This document shows positions 18,535 to 27,006 of a stretch of DNA of 64,000 nt, one piece after another. The DNA comes from Companilactobacillus crustorum JCM 15951. Its GTDB lineage: Bacteria > Bacillota > Bacilli > Lactobacillales > Lactobacillaceae. The notes below the pieces were generated by a model. It was not told the DNA's origin, did not search any database, and was given only the letters and a program-made list of their open reading frames with translations. Numbering within the stretch: the first letter of the stretch is position 1; each line of letters starts with the position of its first letter. Location of the stretch: the NCBI RefSeq assembly GCF_001434585.1, contig NZ_AZDB01000003.1, positions 46,973-110,972 on the forward strand, written 5' to 3'. The position numbers and the translations under genes are program-made.

Positions 18535-19638
18535 TTAATGAGCGACAATATCAGTGTAAATTGTGATAGCGACCATAAAAAGGGTCAGTAGTAAAATTAA
18601 ACCGATAAAAATTAGATGGCGCTTTTTATTAATTAGGAACACTGCCACAAACTCTCGAATCAATGCATTCGGCAAAAAGTAAAATCTGGTTGGTGCACCG
18701 ACGCCATTTGCAGCCAATCCGGCCATTTTAGCGTATAGACCAGCACGAAAGATATGGTAATTATTGCTGAAGAAATTAGTATACGAAGCATTTCCTCCGG
18801 CGTCTTTTTGAATAATGGCTTTAGAAAATTGCATATTTTGTAAGGTATTGCGTGATTTATCTTCTAAGATAACTAAGTCCTGATCCCATCCGTGTTCAAT
18901 AGCATAATCTGCCATAGCTTGGGCCTCAGATAATTTTTCGTCAGGGCCTTGTCCGCCAGAAAAGATTATTTTGGGAGCTGGACGTCCTTTACGGATTTGT
19001 TTGTTGGCAAATTTCATAGCTGCATCAATGCGATTTCCTAAGAGTTTAGAGACAGTATCTCCATTGATGAGACCTGCACCAAGGACAATAAGATAATTTG
19101 CTTTATAGCGTCTTGGTAAGAACTGATAGAGGAAAACGTTGACTAAGAAATTATAGGAGCACAACATCAGATACGCGCCAATAAATGGCAATCCAGAAAT
19201 CAAGGTATTGAACCAGTTAGGCAAAAATCTGGCACGACTGGCCATCATGGCATTGATTATCCATAAAGCAATCAGAAAAATTGCTAAAAATAATGTCAGC
19301 ATATTTGAAAGGTTATGACTTTCCCTTTTCCAAACGACAATCGCATTCCACAAGAGTAGCGCCCACATGAATAACATAGTTACAGAAATAATTCCTAAGA
19401 TAAATAGGAACAATATTCCCATGATAGTAATGAACGGTAAGTTATTAGTACTAAAGATAAGTACTGCTAATTCCGTTAAGAAGCTAATAAAAAAGATAGT
19501 GAATGTAATACCGTTAATCAAACGACGTGGTTCTCTTAGCCACAAAAGAAGGAAAAATCCTAAAAGAACGACTGTTGCAATACCCCCGTAAATAGAAAAC
19601 TTTTGTAAAGCATTCATATATGGGGTTAATTCATTCAT
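18535..19638 (-). CDS. YdcF/DUF218 family membrane protein
   Basis: 367 residues: about five hydrophobic helices in the first 170 residues, then a DUF218 domain with LIVLGAGLINGDTVSKLLGNR, IIFSGGQGPDEKLSEAQAM and DKSRNTLQNM, and one C-terminal helix. DUF218 proteins such as SanA and ElyC affect envelope integrity; the chemistry is not settled, and YdcF binds S-adenosylmethionine. ATG 19638 is preceded on the minus strand by GAGGTGAT. It is transcribed alone. Confidence 0.8.
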   Translation of the reverse strand: MNELTPYMNALQKFSIYGGIATVVLLGFFLLLWLREPRRLINGITFTIFFISFLTELAVLIFSTNNLPFITIMGILFLFILGIISVTMLFMWALLLWNAIVVWKRESHNLSNMLTLFLAIFLIALWIINAMMASRARFLPNWFNTLISGLPFIGAYLMLCSYNFLVNVFLYQFLPRRYKANYLIVLGAGLINGDTVSKLLGNRIDAAMKFANKQIRKGRPAPKIIFSGGQGPDEKLSEAQAMADYAIEHGWDQDLVILEDKSRNTLQNMQFSKAIIQKDAGGNASYTNFFSNNYHIFRAGLYAKMAGLAANGVGAPTRFYFLPNALIREFVAVFLINKKRHLIFIGLILLLTLFMVAITIYTDIVAH

Positions 19639-19753
19639 AAAATCACCTCATAATCATTCCAATAATTATATTAATTTTAGCATAGCCCAGTAATAGATGA
19701 TAAAAGAAGAACTGACGAAGGATGGTAAAATATAGAAGAAGAGGTGAGTCAAA

Positions 19754-20572
19754 ATGGATATTAAATTGATTTTAAGCGATATTGATGGAACAATTTTGAA
19801 TGATCAAAATTTAATTGATAGTGGTTTAAAGCAAGCTGTAGTTCAATTACGACAGAAAAATATACCTTTTGTTTTAGCATCAGCTCGATTGCCTGAAGGG
19901 ATGTTGCCAATCGCTAAAGCATTGGATATTTTAGATAATCCGATTGCTTGTTATAACGGTGCTCTTATAATTAAAGATTTGCAGAAGAAAAATTATTCGA
20001 CAATATTAAGCCATGAATTAGATATTGCTGAAATTAAGCAAATAATATCTACCATTCATCAGAAATTTCCTAAAGTGTCGATTAGCCTTTATTCGGGTGC
20101 AAAATGGTATGTTGAAAAACTAAATAAATGGGTCAAGATTGAAGCTGAAATTACTCGTTTAGAACCAATTGTGACTAATATCAGCGAGTTAATAGAAAAC
20201 AGACAAACTCCTATTCACAAAATATTGCTAATTAGTGATTCTAATGAAATTAAGCAGGTATTGGAACATCTTCAAAAAGCTAACTTTTCTAATAGTTCAT
20301 TTTACTTATCTAAACCTAATTATTTGGAAATTACTAATAGTAATGTTTCCAAAGAGAAAGCACTGCGAGAGTTATCCAAAGTGTCAAATTTAGAATTATC
20401 AGAAACAATGACAATTGGCGATAACTTCAATGATATTCTAATGTTGAAATTAGCTGGATTAGGAGTTGCAATGCAAAATGCTCCAGCTGAAGTAAAGAAA
20501 TGTGCTAATGTAGTGACGGAAAGCAATAATCATGATGGTGTTTCGCAAGCCATTGAAAAATATGTTTTGTAA
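19754..20572 (+). CDS. Cof-type HAD-superfamily sugar-phosphate phosphatase
   Basis: 272 residues of the Cof/YidA type. Motif I is LSDIDGTIL with the nucleophile D9 and the acid D11; motif IV is TIGDNFNDILMLKLAGLGVAM; a C2 cap lies between. Such enzymes hydrolyse sugar phosphates, FMN or similar metabolites with Mg2+; the substrate here cannot be told. ATG 19754 follows GAGGTGAG. The stop overlaps an ATG leading into the macrodomain gene, so the two may be cotranscribed. Confidence 0.88.
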   Translation: MDIKLILSDIDGTILNDQNLIDSGLKQAVVQLRQKNIPFVLASARLPEGMLPIAKALDILDNPIACYNGALIIKDLQKKNYSTILSHELDIAEIKQIISTIHQKFPKVSISLYSGAKWYVEKLNKWVKIEAEITRLEPIVTNISELIENRQTPIHKILLISDSNEIKQVLEHLQKANFSNSSFYLSKPNYLEITNSNVSKEKALRELSKVSNLELSETMTIGDNFNDILMLKLAGLGVAMQNAPAEVKKCANVVTESNNHDGVSQAIEKYVL

Positions 20573-20589
20573 TGAAGGAAGTGTTCATT

Positions 20590-21096
20590 ATGGAAAAAAT
20601 TACTATTATTCAGGGCGATATTTCTTATTTACCTTTTCATGTCGATGCAATTGTTAATGCTGCCAATAGTGCCTTAGTTCCTGGGGGTGGAGTAGATGGT
20701 GCTTTGAATAGAAAAGCTGGGCCAAAGTTAAGTCGAGATATGTTAGCTTTTGGTGGAACTCATACTGGGACAGCAGTTTATACTAAAGCCTATAATTTAA
20801 ATGCTGACTATGTAATTCATGCAGTCGGACCTAAATATATTGATGGTGATCACGGTGAGAAAGATTTACTGACAGATGCTTATCGGGCAACAATGAATTT
20901 GGCCCAAAAGTTAGCTGTAAATTCGTTAGCAATTCCATTTTTAAGTACAGGGATTTATTGTTATCCACTTGATGAAGCAATTGCTGTAGCGATAGATACC
21001 GTTAAGGGCTTTAACGTGGATGCCAAAATATATTTTGTGGCCTTTAATTCCACAGTTGAGGAGTTGGCAAATAAACATTTAGTGCAGACTAATTAG
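20590..21096 (+). CDS. Macrodomain protein (O-acetyl-ADP-ribose deacetylase-like)
   Basis: A 168-residue single macrodomain of the YmdB type: ITIIQGDISYL, DAIVNAANSALVPGGGVDGALNRKAG and AIPFLSTGIYCYPLDEA form the ADP-ribose pocket. Family members remove ADP-ribose from proteins or deacetylate O-acetyl-ADP-ribose. I start at ATG 20590 because AAGGAAG at 20574-20580 is correctly placed for it. The upstream ATG 20572 merely overlaps the previous stop. Confidence 0.9.
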   Translation: MEKITIIQGDISYLPFHVDAIVNAANSALVPGGGVDGALNRKAGPKLSRDMLAFGGTHTGTAVYTKAYNLNADYVIHAVGPKYIDGDHGEKDLLTDAYRATMNLAQKLAVNSLAIPFLSTGIYCYPLDEAIAVAIDTVKGFNVDAKIYFVAFNSTVEELANKHLVQTN

Positions 21097-21111
21097 AATA
21101 TTGATTTTATG

Positions 21112-21150
21112 GGTACTAAAAAGTACCTATAAGACTTAAAAGTACATACT
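21112..21150. promoter_or_regulatory. Paired dyads upstream of the SDR gene (possible operator)
   Basis: GGTACT-AAAA-AGTACC (21112-21127) is a perfect 6+6 dyad, and AGTACATACT (21141-21150) is a second small dyad with the same AGTAC core. They lie 60-100 bases before the SDR start, where a regulator would bind. The regulator is unknown. Confidence 0.45.
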
Positions 21151-21209
21151 GTTCAAAAAAGATAAATCGTTTTATATTAATAGTACAAATATTTGAAAGA
21201 GGTATAGCT

Positions 21210-22004
21210 ATGGATCTTCATTTAACAAATAAAGTAGCCCTGATTACTGGCTCAACTAAAGGTATCGGTAAAGCAATCGCAATTGAAATGGCTCGTGAAG
21301 GTACTGATGTGGTTATTAATGGTAGAAAACAACCCGAAGTCGATACTATCGTAAATGAGATCAAACAACAATTTCCAAAGACTAATCCTCAAGGAATTGC
21401 TGCTGATTTGGCCGTTAAAGCTGATCGGGAGAAATTATTTACGGAAGTTTCCAAAGTCGATATTTTGGTTAATAACATGGGGATTTTTCAACCGATGGAA
21501 TATTTTGACATTGATGACGCTACTTGGGAAAAGTTCTTTCAAGTGAATGTTTTAGCTGGAAATGCGTTGGCAAAATTTTATTTGCCACAAATGTTGAAGC
21601 AGGATTTTGGTCGAATAATTTTTATTGCTAGTGAAGAAGCCATCATGCCTTCTGGAGAAATGCCTCAATACAGCATGACTAAATCAATGAATTTATCTCT
21701 AGCAAAGAGTTTATCCAAATTAACAGTTGATACGCATGTAACAATTAATACTATTATGCCAGGGTCAACTTTGACCGAAGGTGTTCAAAAAATGTTGAAA
21801 GAGATGTATCAAAATAGTGATGTTCCTGAAGAAAAGTGGGAAAAAGACTTTATGAAACATCACCGTTCTCGTTCACAAATTCAAAGATTGATTCGTCCTG
21901 AAGAAATCGGTCGTTTTACAGCTTTTGTTGCTAGTCCAGATTCATCATCATTCTCTGGGGAAGCTTTACGAGTTGATGGCGGCTTAGTACCAACAATTTT
22001 TTAG
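21210..22004 (+). CDS. Short-chain dehydrogenase/reductase (SDR)
   Basis: 264-residue classical SDR. The NAD(P)-binding TGSTKGIG is at residues 13-20, NNMG at 88-91, and the catalytic Ser near 141 with Y154 and K158 (YSMTK). The sequence resembles 3-oxoacyl-ACP reductase-like and general alcohol-forming SDRs; the substrate is not determinable. ATG 21210 follows AAAGAGG. It is a lone gene preceded by paired dyads and followed by a repeat-derived bidirectional terminator. Confidence 0.88.
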   Translation: MDLHLTNKVALITGSTKGIGKAIAIEMAREGTDVVINGRKQPEVDTIVNEIKQQFPKTNPQGIAADLAVKADREKLFTEVSKVDILVNNMGIFQPMEYFDIDDATWEKFFQVNVLAGNALAKFYLPQMLKQDFGRIIFIASEEAIMPSGEMPQYSMTKSMNLSLAKSLSKLTVDTHVTINTIMPGSTLTEGVQKMLKEMYQNSDVPEEKWEKDFMKHHRSRSQIQRLIRPEEIGRFTAFVASPDSSSFSGEALRVDGGLVPTIF

Positions 22005-22058
22005 TGAGAATAAAAAATCAAAGTGGGATAAAACATGATTGGCTTTTGAACATTAAAG

Positions 22059-22176
22059 TGAAAATGACGGCAACTCAAAATCGAGTTGCCGTCATTTTCA
22101 TATTAATCGGAGTGAAGTTATGTTTTGCTCCGCGTTTTTGCTGCAAAATTAGCAAATATAAGAATTATGTCTCAGA
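22059..22176 (+). repeat. Intergenic repeat element, copy A (with terminator hairpin)
   Basis: Starts with a perfect 16-bp stem, AAAATGACGGCAACTC (22061-22076), loop AAAATC, and its complement to 22098. It then continues into a conserved arm: TTCATATTAA, CGG, GTGAAGTTATGTTTT, TTTTTGCT. Copy B at 34777-34886 carries the same hairpin loop and arm in inverted orientation. Both copies lie between convergent genes and so act as two-way terminators. Confidence 0.8.
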
Positions 22177-22233
22177 CACGTTATATTCTATAAGCTTGGC
22201 AAATTCTCGAAAGCTTCCATCCTTATTCGCTCT

Positions 22234-24000
22234 CTAATTTACCATCTGTTCATTAACGTATTGTGCATATAGTTCATGTTCTTTCATCAATTCTTTATGA
22301 GTTCCATGTCCGGTTACGGAACCTTTTTCGATGAAGTAAATTTGGTCTGCATCAACGATTGTGGAAAGTCGATGTGCGATGACTAGGGTTGTACGTCCTA
22401 CCATTAGTTGATCTAACGCACGTTGAACTTTTTCTTCAGATTCTGAATCGAGACTGGCTGTGGCTTCATCTAACATTAAAATTTTAGGATCACGGAGAAA
22501 GGCACGGGCAATAGCGATTCTTTGCTTTTGTCCACCGGATAATTTTACGCCACGTTCCCCAATTTGAGTGTTAAGTTGATCTGGGAAATTCTTAACGAAC
22601 TCATCAGCATAGGCTAATTTTAGACCATGCCAGAGTTCTTCATCAGTTAAATTCCGATTTAAGCCATATTGGAGATTATCACGAATACTGCCAGCAAAAA
22701 CGGCACTATCTTGTGAAACAAAACCGATTTGAGAACGCCAGCTATTGAGATCGATATTCTTGATATCATCTTTACCGATTAGGATTGAACCGCTGTTAGG
22801 TTGATAGAATCTTTCCAAAAGTGAAAAAATAGTTGATTTACCGCCACCTGATGGCCCAGCAAAAGCAATAACAGTATTAGGCTTTGCTGTAAATGAAACA
22901 TCATGAAGAATTTGATTATCAGAGTTATAACTGAAATTCAAATGATTAGCTGTAATGACTTTACCTTCAACATCGACAGTTTTGCCATTAGTAGTGATTT
23001 CTGGCTTGGTCTTTAAAATTTCTTGGATTCTTTCAGTTGAACCCATAGCTTTTTGAACTTGAGAGAAGAAAGTTGCAAAGCTAGCGACAGGTGTGATGAT
23101 GTTGAATAGATAGAGTAGAAAAGCAACTAGTGAGCCACTTGATAAAGTCCCTTGTTGGATTCTAACGGCACCATATCCTAAGATACCAACGAAGATACCG
23201 AGCATGGCTGTTGTCATAATAGGTTGAAGAACGGCTTCAATTTTGGCATCTTTGATACCAACTTTAAAGATTCTATCAATGAAGTTGCCACCAGTAGTCT
23301 TTTCAAATGTTTCACCATTGCTGGCTTTGATCAAACGGACTTCAGAAAGTTTTTCGCTGGCGTCCGCATTGAAGTCAGCAGTGGCGGCTTGTAGCTTCCG
23401 TCCCAGTTTTGACATGATTCGTCCAATTGGCAATAAAATCAACACTATTATTGGTACCACGCCAAACATTAATGAAGCCATTTTCCAATCCATAAAGAAT
23501 AGGATGATCATTGAACCAACTAATTGAATTGCTCCCGTAATGAAATTGGGAAATTGAGAAGTAATTAGGTCTTTGATAACACTAGTGTCATTAACTAATC
23601 GTGAACTGCTTTCACCAGATTTGTGATTGTCAAAATAATCAACTGGTAATTTAAGCAGGTGAGCCCAGAGTTTTTCCCGTAATGTTTTAACAGAACTCTC
23701 GCCGACGTACCTTAAGATATAGCCCCCAATAGTTCCAAAACCTAATTGAATTAAAAAGGCCAGAATCAAAACGATTAGCATTTTACTATCAATTTTAGAA
23801 AGTCCACTTGTATCGACTAAACCTTTGGTTAATTGTGGAACGATCAAACTGGCACCACTGGTAACTAAACTTAACAGCATTCCTAAAAGAAACAGGCCTT
23901 TTTTAGGGTTAACGCCGTTAATTAAATGTAAAAAATCTTTAAACTTGAACTGCCCAGTTCGTTTGGGTAATTCACGTCTCATAACTGCTTCATTGCGCAT
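22234..24000 (-). CDS. ABC exporter, fused permease and ATPase
   Basis: 588-residue half-transporter of the multidrug (BmrA/LmrA/MsbA) class: about six membrane helices in residues 35-320, then an ATPase with Walker A GPSGGGKST at 382-390, LSGGQKQR near 488 and LMLDEATASLD. It probably dimerises and exports lipophilic compounds or peptides. ATG 24000 follows AAGAGGATAAG. The gene is 25 bases downstream of the marR gene in one operon, so its expression probably responds to the MarR ligand. Confidence 0.92.
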   Translation of the reverse strand: MRNEAVMRRELPKRTGQFKFKDFLHLINGVNPKKGLFLLGMLLSLVTSGASLIVPQLTKGLVDTSGLSKIDSKMLIVLILAFLIQLGFGTIGGYILRYVGESSVKTLREKLWAHLLKLPVDYFDNHKSGESSSRLVNDTSVIKDLITSQFPNFITGAIQLVGSMIILFFMDWKMASLMFGVVPIIVLILLPIGRIMSKLGRKLQAATADFNADASEKLSEVRLIKASNGETFEKTTGGNFIDRIFKVGIKDAKIEAVLQPIMTTAMLGIFVGILGYGAVRIQQGTLSSGSLVAFLLYLFNIITPVASFATFFSQVQKAMGSTERIQEILKTKPEITTNGKTVDVEGKVITANHLNFSYNSDNQILHDVSFTAKPNTVIAFAGPSGGGKSTIFSLLERFYQPNSGSILIGKDDIKNIDLNSWRSQIGFVSQDSAVFAGSIRDNLQYGLNRNLTDEELWHGLKLAYADEFVKNFPDQLNTQIGERGVKLSGGQKQRIAIARAFLRDPKILMLDEATASLDSESEEKVQRALDQLMVGRTTLVIAHRLSTIVDADQIYFIEKGSVTGHGTHKELMKEHELYAQYVNEQMVN

Positions 24001-24025
24001 TAACTTATCCTCTTATATTAAAAAT

Positions 24026-24721
24026 TTAGTATTTATCGTTTCGCCAAAAGTCATTGCGAAAGTCAGGTCTTTGACCATTTCCATGTTCAGGTCTGGAGAA
24101 ATGATTGTGTCTTCTGTCGAATCTAGGCATGCAACGACCGTCAAAAGGAGCCTGACGCATGTGTTCTTGCATTTCACGTCGCATTTGATTAATTTCTTCA
24201 GGCGACATGTCATTTCTCATATTCATCATTTGATCGCGCATGTTTAACATTGCTTTATAACGGTCGGTTGGATCAATAAATTTTTCAGAATTTTTTTTAA
24301 AATCATCATCCCAGCCATCAGAAATTTTTTGAAGATATTTACTAAAACTAGTTTTTTCTTCATCTGATAAACCAGCTAAAAAGGTTTCACTGTAGCTTTC
24401 GTTTTTAAGTGCTGCATTTTCTTCAGCTTTTTTACGACCAGCTTCAGTTAAATAAATTAGTTTGCTCCGTTTATCGTTTTCGTCTTCTTGACGAGTAATG
24501 TCTCCGTTATTTTCCATCTTTTTCATTAATTCGGCGATAGAGCTAGGGCGGAGATCCAAAACTTCAGCCAAGTAGTTTTGAGTCAAGCCGTCTTCTAATT
24601 TTAAAATGGCTAGGACCCGCTGCTGTCCCGTAAGTTTTTGTTTCTTTTGTCCCATGTAGAAATTAGCTGCCTCGCTAACGAAGCGTAATTGTTTCATTAA
24701 ATCATCTGTAAGTTTGCTCAT
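24026..24721 (-). CDS. MarR-family regulator with long charged C-terminal tail
   Basis: The first ~145 residues are a MarR winged-helix domain (LTGQQRVLAILKLEDGLTQNYLAEVLDLRPSSIAELMKKME, then the DENDKRSKLIYLTEAG wing). The last ~85 residues are an unusual Met/Arg/His/Asn-rich tail (QMMNMRNDMSPEEINQMRR, RFDRRHNHFSRPEHGNG). I start at ATG 24721, which has GAGGA five to nine bases upstream, rather than ATG 24736. It likely represses itself and the downstream ABC exporter through two TTCGG-CCGAA palindromes in its promoter. Confidence 0.9.
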   Translation of the reverse strand: MSKLTDDLMKQLRFVSEAANFYMGQKKQKLTGQQRVLAILKLEDGLTQNYLAEVLDLRPSSIAELMKKMENNGDITRQEDENDKRSKLIYLTEAGRKKAEENAALKNESYSETFLAGLSDEEKTSFSKYLQKISDGWDDDFKKNSEKFIDPTDRYKAMLNMRDQMMNMRNDMSPEEINQMRREMQEHMRQAPFDGRCMPRFDRRHNHFSRPEHGNGQRPDFRNDFWRNDKY

Positions 24722-24755
24722 ATTTAAATTCCTCATTTCAGTGTTATTAATTTAT

Positions 24756-24813
24756 TTCGGTACCGAACTTTATTGCAAGATGAATTATAGTTCGGTGCCG
24801 AAGTAAAAGTCAA
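24756..24813 (-). promoter_or_regulatory. marR-ABC promoter with two palindromic operators
   Basis: On the minus strand, TTGACT (24813-24808), an 18-base spacer and TATAAT (24789-24784) form the promoter. The palindrome TTCGGTGCCGAA (24791-24802) fills the spacer, and a second, TTCGGTACCGAA (24756-24767), lies downstream of the -10. A regulator bound there would block polymerase, which fits MarR autorepression. Confidence 0.85.
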
Positions 24814-24901
24814 CCGTTTAAATTAAAATTTATCAATCAATTCTTGAAAAGCCTGCAATATTAGTATTTGAGTGGTTGATATTTTTTTATAAACTAATTG
24901 A

Positions 24902-24952
24902 TTGACAGACAAAGTAAAAGAAAGTAAAGTCTAAATAGTAAAAATTACTATT
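24902..24952 (+). promoter_or_regulatory. Promoter and Zur-box-like operator for the alternative S14
   Basis: TTGACA (24902-24907), 17-base spacer, TAAAGT (24925-24930). Immediately downstream is the 19-bp dyad AATAGTAAAAATTACTATT (24934-24952). It fits the 9-1-9 layout of Fur-family Zur boxes (AATCGTAATNATTACGATT in Bacillus), with half-sites pairing at 8 of 9 positions, and would cover the transcription start. Confidence 0.7.
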
Positions 24953-24992
24953 ATTAGCGAATGTAAAAATAATCTATATTAAAGGAGATACT

Positions 24993-25262
24993 ATGGCAAA
25001 AAAATCAAAAATTGCTAGAAATAAAAAACAGCTTGAATTAGTAGCTAGATATGCCGAAGTCCGTAAGGAATTAAAGGCTAAGGGAGATTATATTGCTCTA
25101 TCTAAGCTACCTCGAGATTCAAGTCCTGTTAGAATTAAAAATCGTGATTCACTAGATGGACGCCCTCATGCTTACATGCGTAAGTTTGGGATGTCTCGTT
25201 TGAATTTTAGACAATTAGCTCATGCCGGTCAGATTCCGGGTGTAAAAAAAGCTAGTTGGTAA
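24993..25262 (+). CDS. rpsN2: 30S ribosomal protein S14, zinc-independent paralogue
   Basis: 89-residue S14 without any cysteine: the zinc-ribbon positions are replaced ([28 protein letters not shown]). This is the C- form used when zinc is scarce, so that S14 can still be made and zinc released from the C+ version (2892-3077 here). It lies alone with a small partner gene behind a strong promoter overlapped by a Zur-box-like dyad. ATG 24993 follows AAAGGAG. The C-terminal [10 protein letters not shown] is the same as in the C+ form apart from one residue. Confidence 0.96.
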   Translation: MAKKSKIARNKKQLELVARYAEVRKELKAKGDYIALSKLPRDSSPVRIKNRDSLDGRPHAYMRKFGMSRLNFRQLAHAGQIPGVKKASW

Positions 25263-25271
25263 GGAGAAATT

Positions 25272-25376
25272 ATGGAAAAGATGAATACAGCAACAGCTTA
25301 CAGAATGCTTAAGAGTCCTAATATTAAAACTCGTAAACGTGCATTGCGAGCCATTAAAGATAGCAAACGTAAATAA
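25272..25376 (+). CDS. Small basic protein (putative metal-homeostasis protein)
   Basis: 34 residues, MEKMNTATAYRMLKSPNIKT then RKRALRAIKDSKRK, in a very good translational setting: AAGGAG directly after the rpsN2 stop and ATG 9 bases later. I recall short lactobacillus proteins with the same AYRxLKSPNxKTRKRAL core being annotated as putative metal homeostasis protein; the function is not proven. It has 11 Lys/Arg and no Cys or His. Co-expression with the zinc-free S14 suggests a role under zinc limitation, perhaps on the ribosome. Confidence 0.75.
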   Translation: MEKMNTATAYRMLKSPNIKTRKRALRAIKDSKRK

Positions 25377-25388
25377 TTAATATTTAAA

Positions 25389-25417
25389 TGGAATCGGTTT
25401 CACTCTCTTGGTATAAT
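25389..25417 (+). promoter_or_regulatory. yfcC-type gene promoter with cre site
   Basis: TGGAATCGGTTTCA (25389-25402) matches the CcpA cre consensus at all but one position and covers the -35 region. An extended -10, TGG-TATAAT, ends at 25417. CcpA bound here would repress the C4-dicarboxylate module when a preferred sugar is present. Confidence 0.65.
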
Positions 25418-25461
25418 CAAATTGTGAAGAACTTAATTTATACTGAAAGAGGGAACTGATC

Positions 25462-26994
25462 ATGACTACGGCAACGAAGAAAAAACATAGTTTTCCGTCC
25501 GCTTATACGGTTATTGTCATTGTTCTAATTTTAGTTCAGGCATTAACCTTTTTTATTCCATCAGGTAAGTACAGTACTCTGGAATATAATGCGGGATTGG
25601 ATAAATTTGTTATTACTGACGCTTCTGGTAAAACGGTCAAAAAAAGTGCCACCCAAGCGACACTTAATAAATATAAGATAAAAATCAAAGTTTCTAAATT
25701 TAAAGATGGTACGATTTACCGTCCAGCGGCAATTCCTAATACCTATCATCAAATTAAGAAGCCTAAACGTGGTCTCTTTGGAACAATTAATCAATTTTTA
25801 ACCGCGCAAGTTCAAGGTATTGTTGATAGTGTCGATATTATCGTGTTCATCTTGATCTTAGGTGGCGTTATTGGAATTGTTAATGCTACTGGTGCCATGG
25901 ATTCAGGGATGATGCGCTTATCAGAAAAACTTAAAGGTAAACAGAAATGGCTGATTGTTATTGTGACTTCCTTGATAGCTTTAGGGGGTACAACTTTTGG
26001 TTTAGCTGAAGAAACAATCGCTTTTTATCCCATTTTGATTCCAATCTTTTTGCTGGCAGGATATGATACTTTGACCGCAGTCGCGGCAGTTTATTTGGGA
26101 ACGGCTATTGGATCAATGAGTTCAACAATCAATCCATTTTCAACTGTGATTGCTTCGAATGCTGCCGGAATTAATTTTACTGATGGCTTACCAATGCGAG
26201 TTTTGATGTGGTTTGCAGCTGTTGGTATTTCAATCGTTTATACGATTCATTATGCTGAAAAAGTTAGAAAAAATCCTAGCAAGTCTTTAGTCGCTGATCA
26301 AGCAGCTGAAGATAAGGAGAAGTTTTTAGGCGATATGGATCTAACGACTCAAAGCGATTTTACAATGCGCCAAAAATTATCCCTAATTGTCTTTGCTCTA
26401 GGCTTCGTAGTAATGATTTATGGCGTTCAACAGTTAGGTTGGTATTTCACAGAAATAGCAGTTGTCTTTTTAGCGGTAATCTACGTTTTGATCTTTACAG
26501 CAGGTTTGAAAGAAAGCAAATTCGTTTCTAGCTTTGTTTCAGGAGCGGGCGATTTACTAGGTGTTGCTTTGACAGTAGGATTAGCTAGATCAGTTGGAAT
26601 TGTAATGGAAAAGAGTTTTGTCAGCGACACGATCATGCATTATTTCAGCAATCAGATCAGTGGTATGAATAATGTATTGTTCATCTGCGTACTCTTCTTT
26701 GTTTATATTATTCTTGGTTTCTTTATTCAGTCATCTTCTGGTTTGGCAGTATTATCAATGCCAATCATGGCTCCGTTAGCAGATGTTGTGGGGATTGATC
26801 GTTCTTTGATCATCAATGCTTATAACTGGGGCCAAGGGTTGATTGGATTAGTAGCGCCAACGGGGTTGATTTTAGTTTCATTAGCAATGGTAAATGTCGG
26901 TTTTGATAAATGGATTAAGTTTGTTACCAAATTGTTAATCATGATCGTTATTCTGATTTTAGTATTTCTAAGTGTCGGAGTATTGATTAAATAA
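25462..26994 (+). CDS. YfcC-family membrane transporter
   Basis: 510 residues with about twelve hydrophobic helices and a ~90-residue extracytoplasmic loop after helix 1. The family signature is GGTTFGLAEETIAFYPILIP followed by GSMSSTINPFSTVIAS; a second re-entrant-like region holds IQSSSGLAVLSMP and NWGQGLIGLVAPTG. YfcC belongs with DcuC-like anion transporters; substrates vary (basic amino acids or C4-dicarboxylates). Because fumarase and a fumarate-reductase-like flavoprotein follow, a dicarboxylate such as malate or fumarate is the best inference. A terminator at 27007-27052 separates it from fumC. Confidence 0.8.
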   Translation: MTTATKKKHSFPSAYTVIVIVLILVQALTFFIPSGKYSTLEYNAGLDKFVITDASGKTVKKSATQATLNKYKIKIKVSKFKDGTIYRPAAIPNTYHQIKKPKRGLFGTINQFLTAQVQGIVDSVDIIVFILILGGVIGIVNATGAMDSGMMRLSEKLKGKQKWLIVIVTSLIALGGTTFGLAEETIAFYPILIPIFLLAGYDTLTAVAAVYLGTAIGSMSSTINPFSTVIASNAAGINFTDGLPMRVLMWFAAVGISIVYTIHYAEKVRKNPSKSLVADQAAEDKEKFLGDMDLTTQSDFTMRQKLSLIVFALGFVVMIYGVQQLGWYFTEIAVVFLAVIYVLIFTAGLKESKFVSSFVSGAGDLLGVALTVGLARSVGIVMEKSFVSDTIMHYFSNQISGMNNVLFICVLFFVYIILGFFIQSSSGLAVLSMPIMAPLADVVGIDRSLIINAYNWGQGLIGLVAPTGLILVSLAMVNVGFDKWIKFVTKLLIMIVILILVFLSVGVLIK

Positions 26995-27006
26995 GCTTGT
27001 AATGGA

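Noticed and set aside
22004..22237. Plus-strand open frame of 77 codons after the SDR gene
   Set aside because: It has no ribosome-binding site and runs straight through the repeat element and its terminator stem; composition is not protein-like.
23825..24247. 140-codon plus-strand frame opposite the ABC exporter and marR
   Set aside because: It is antisense to two well-supported genes, lacks a ribosome-binding site and shows no recognisable domain.
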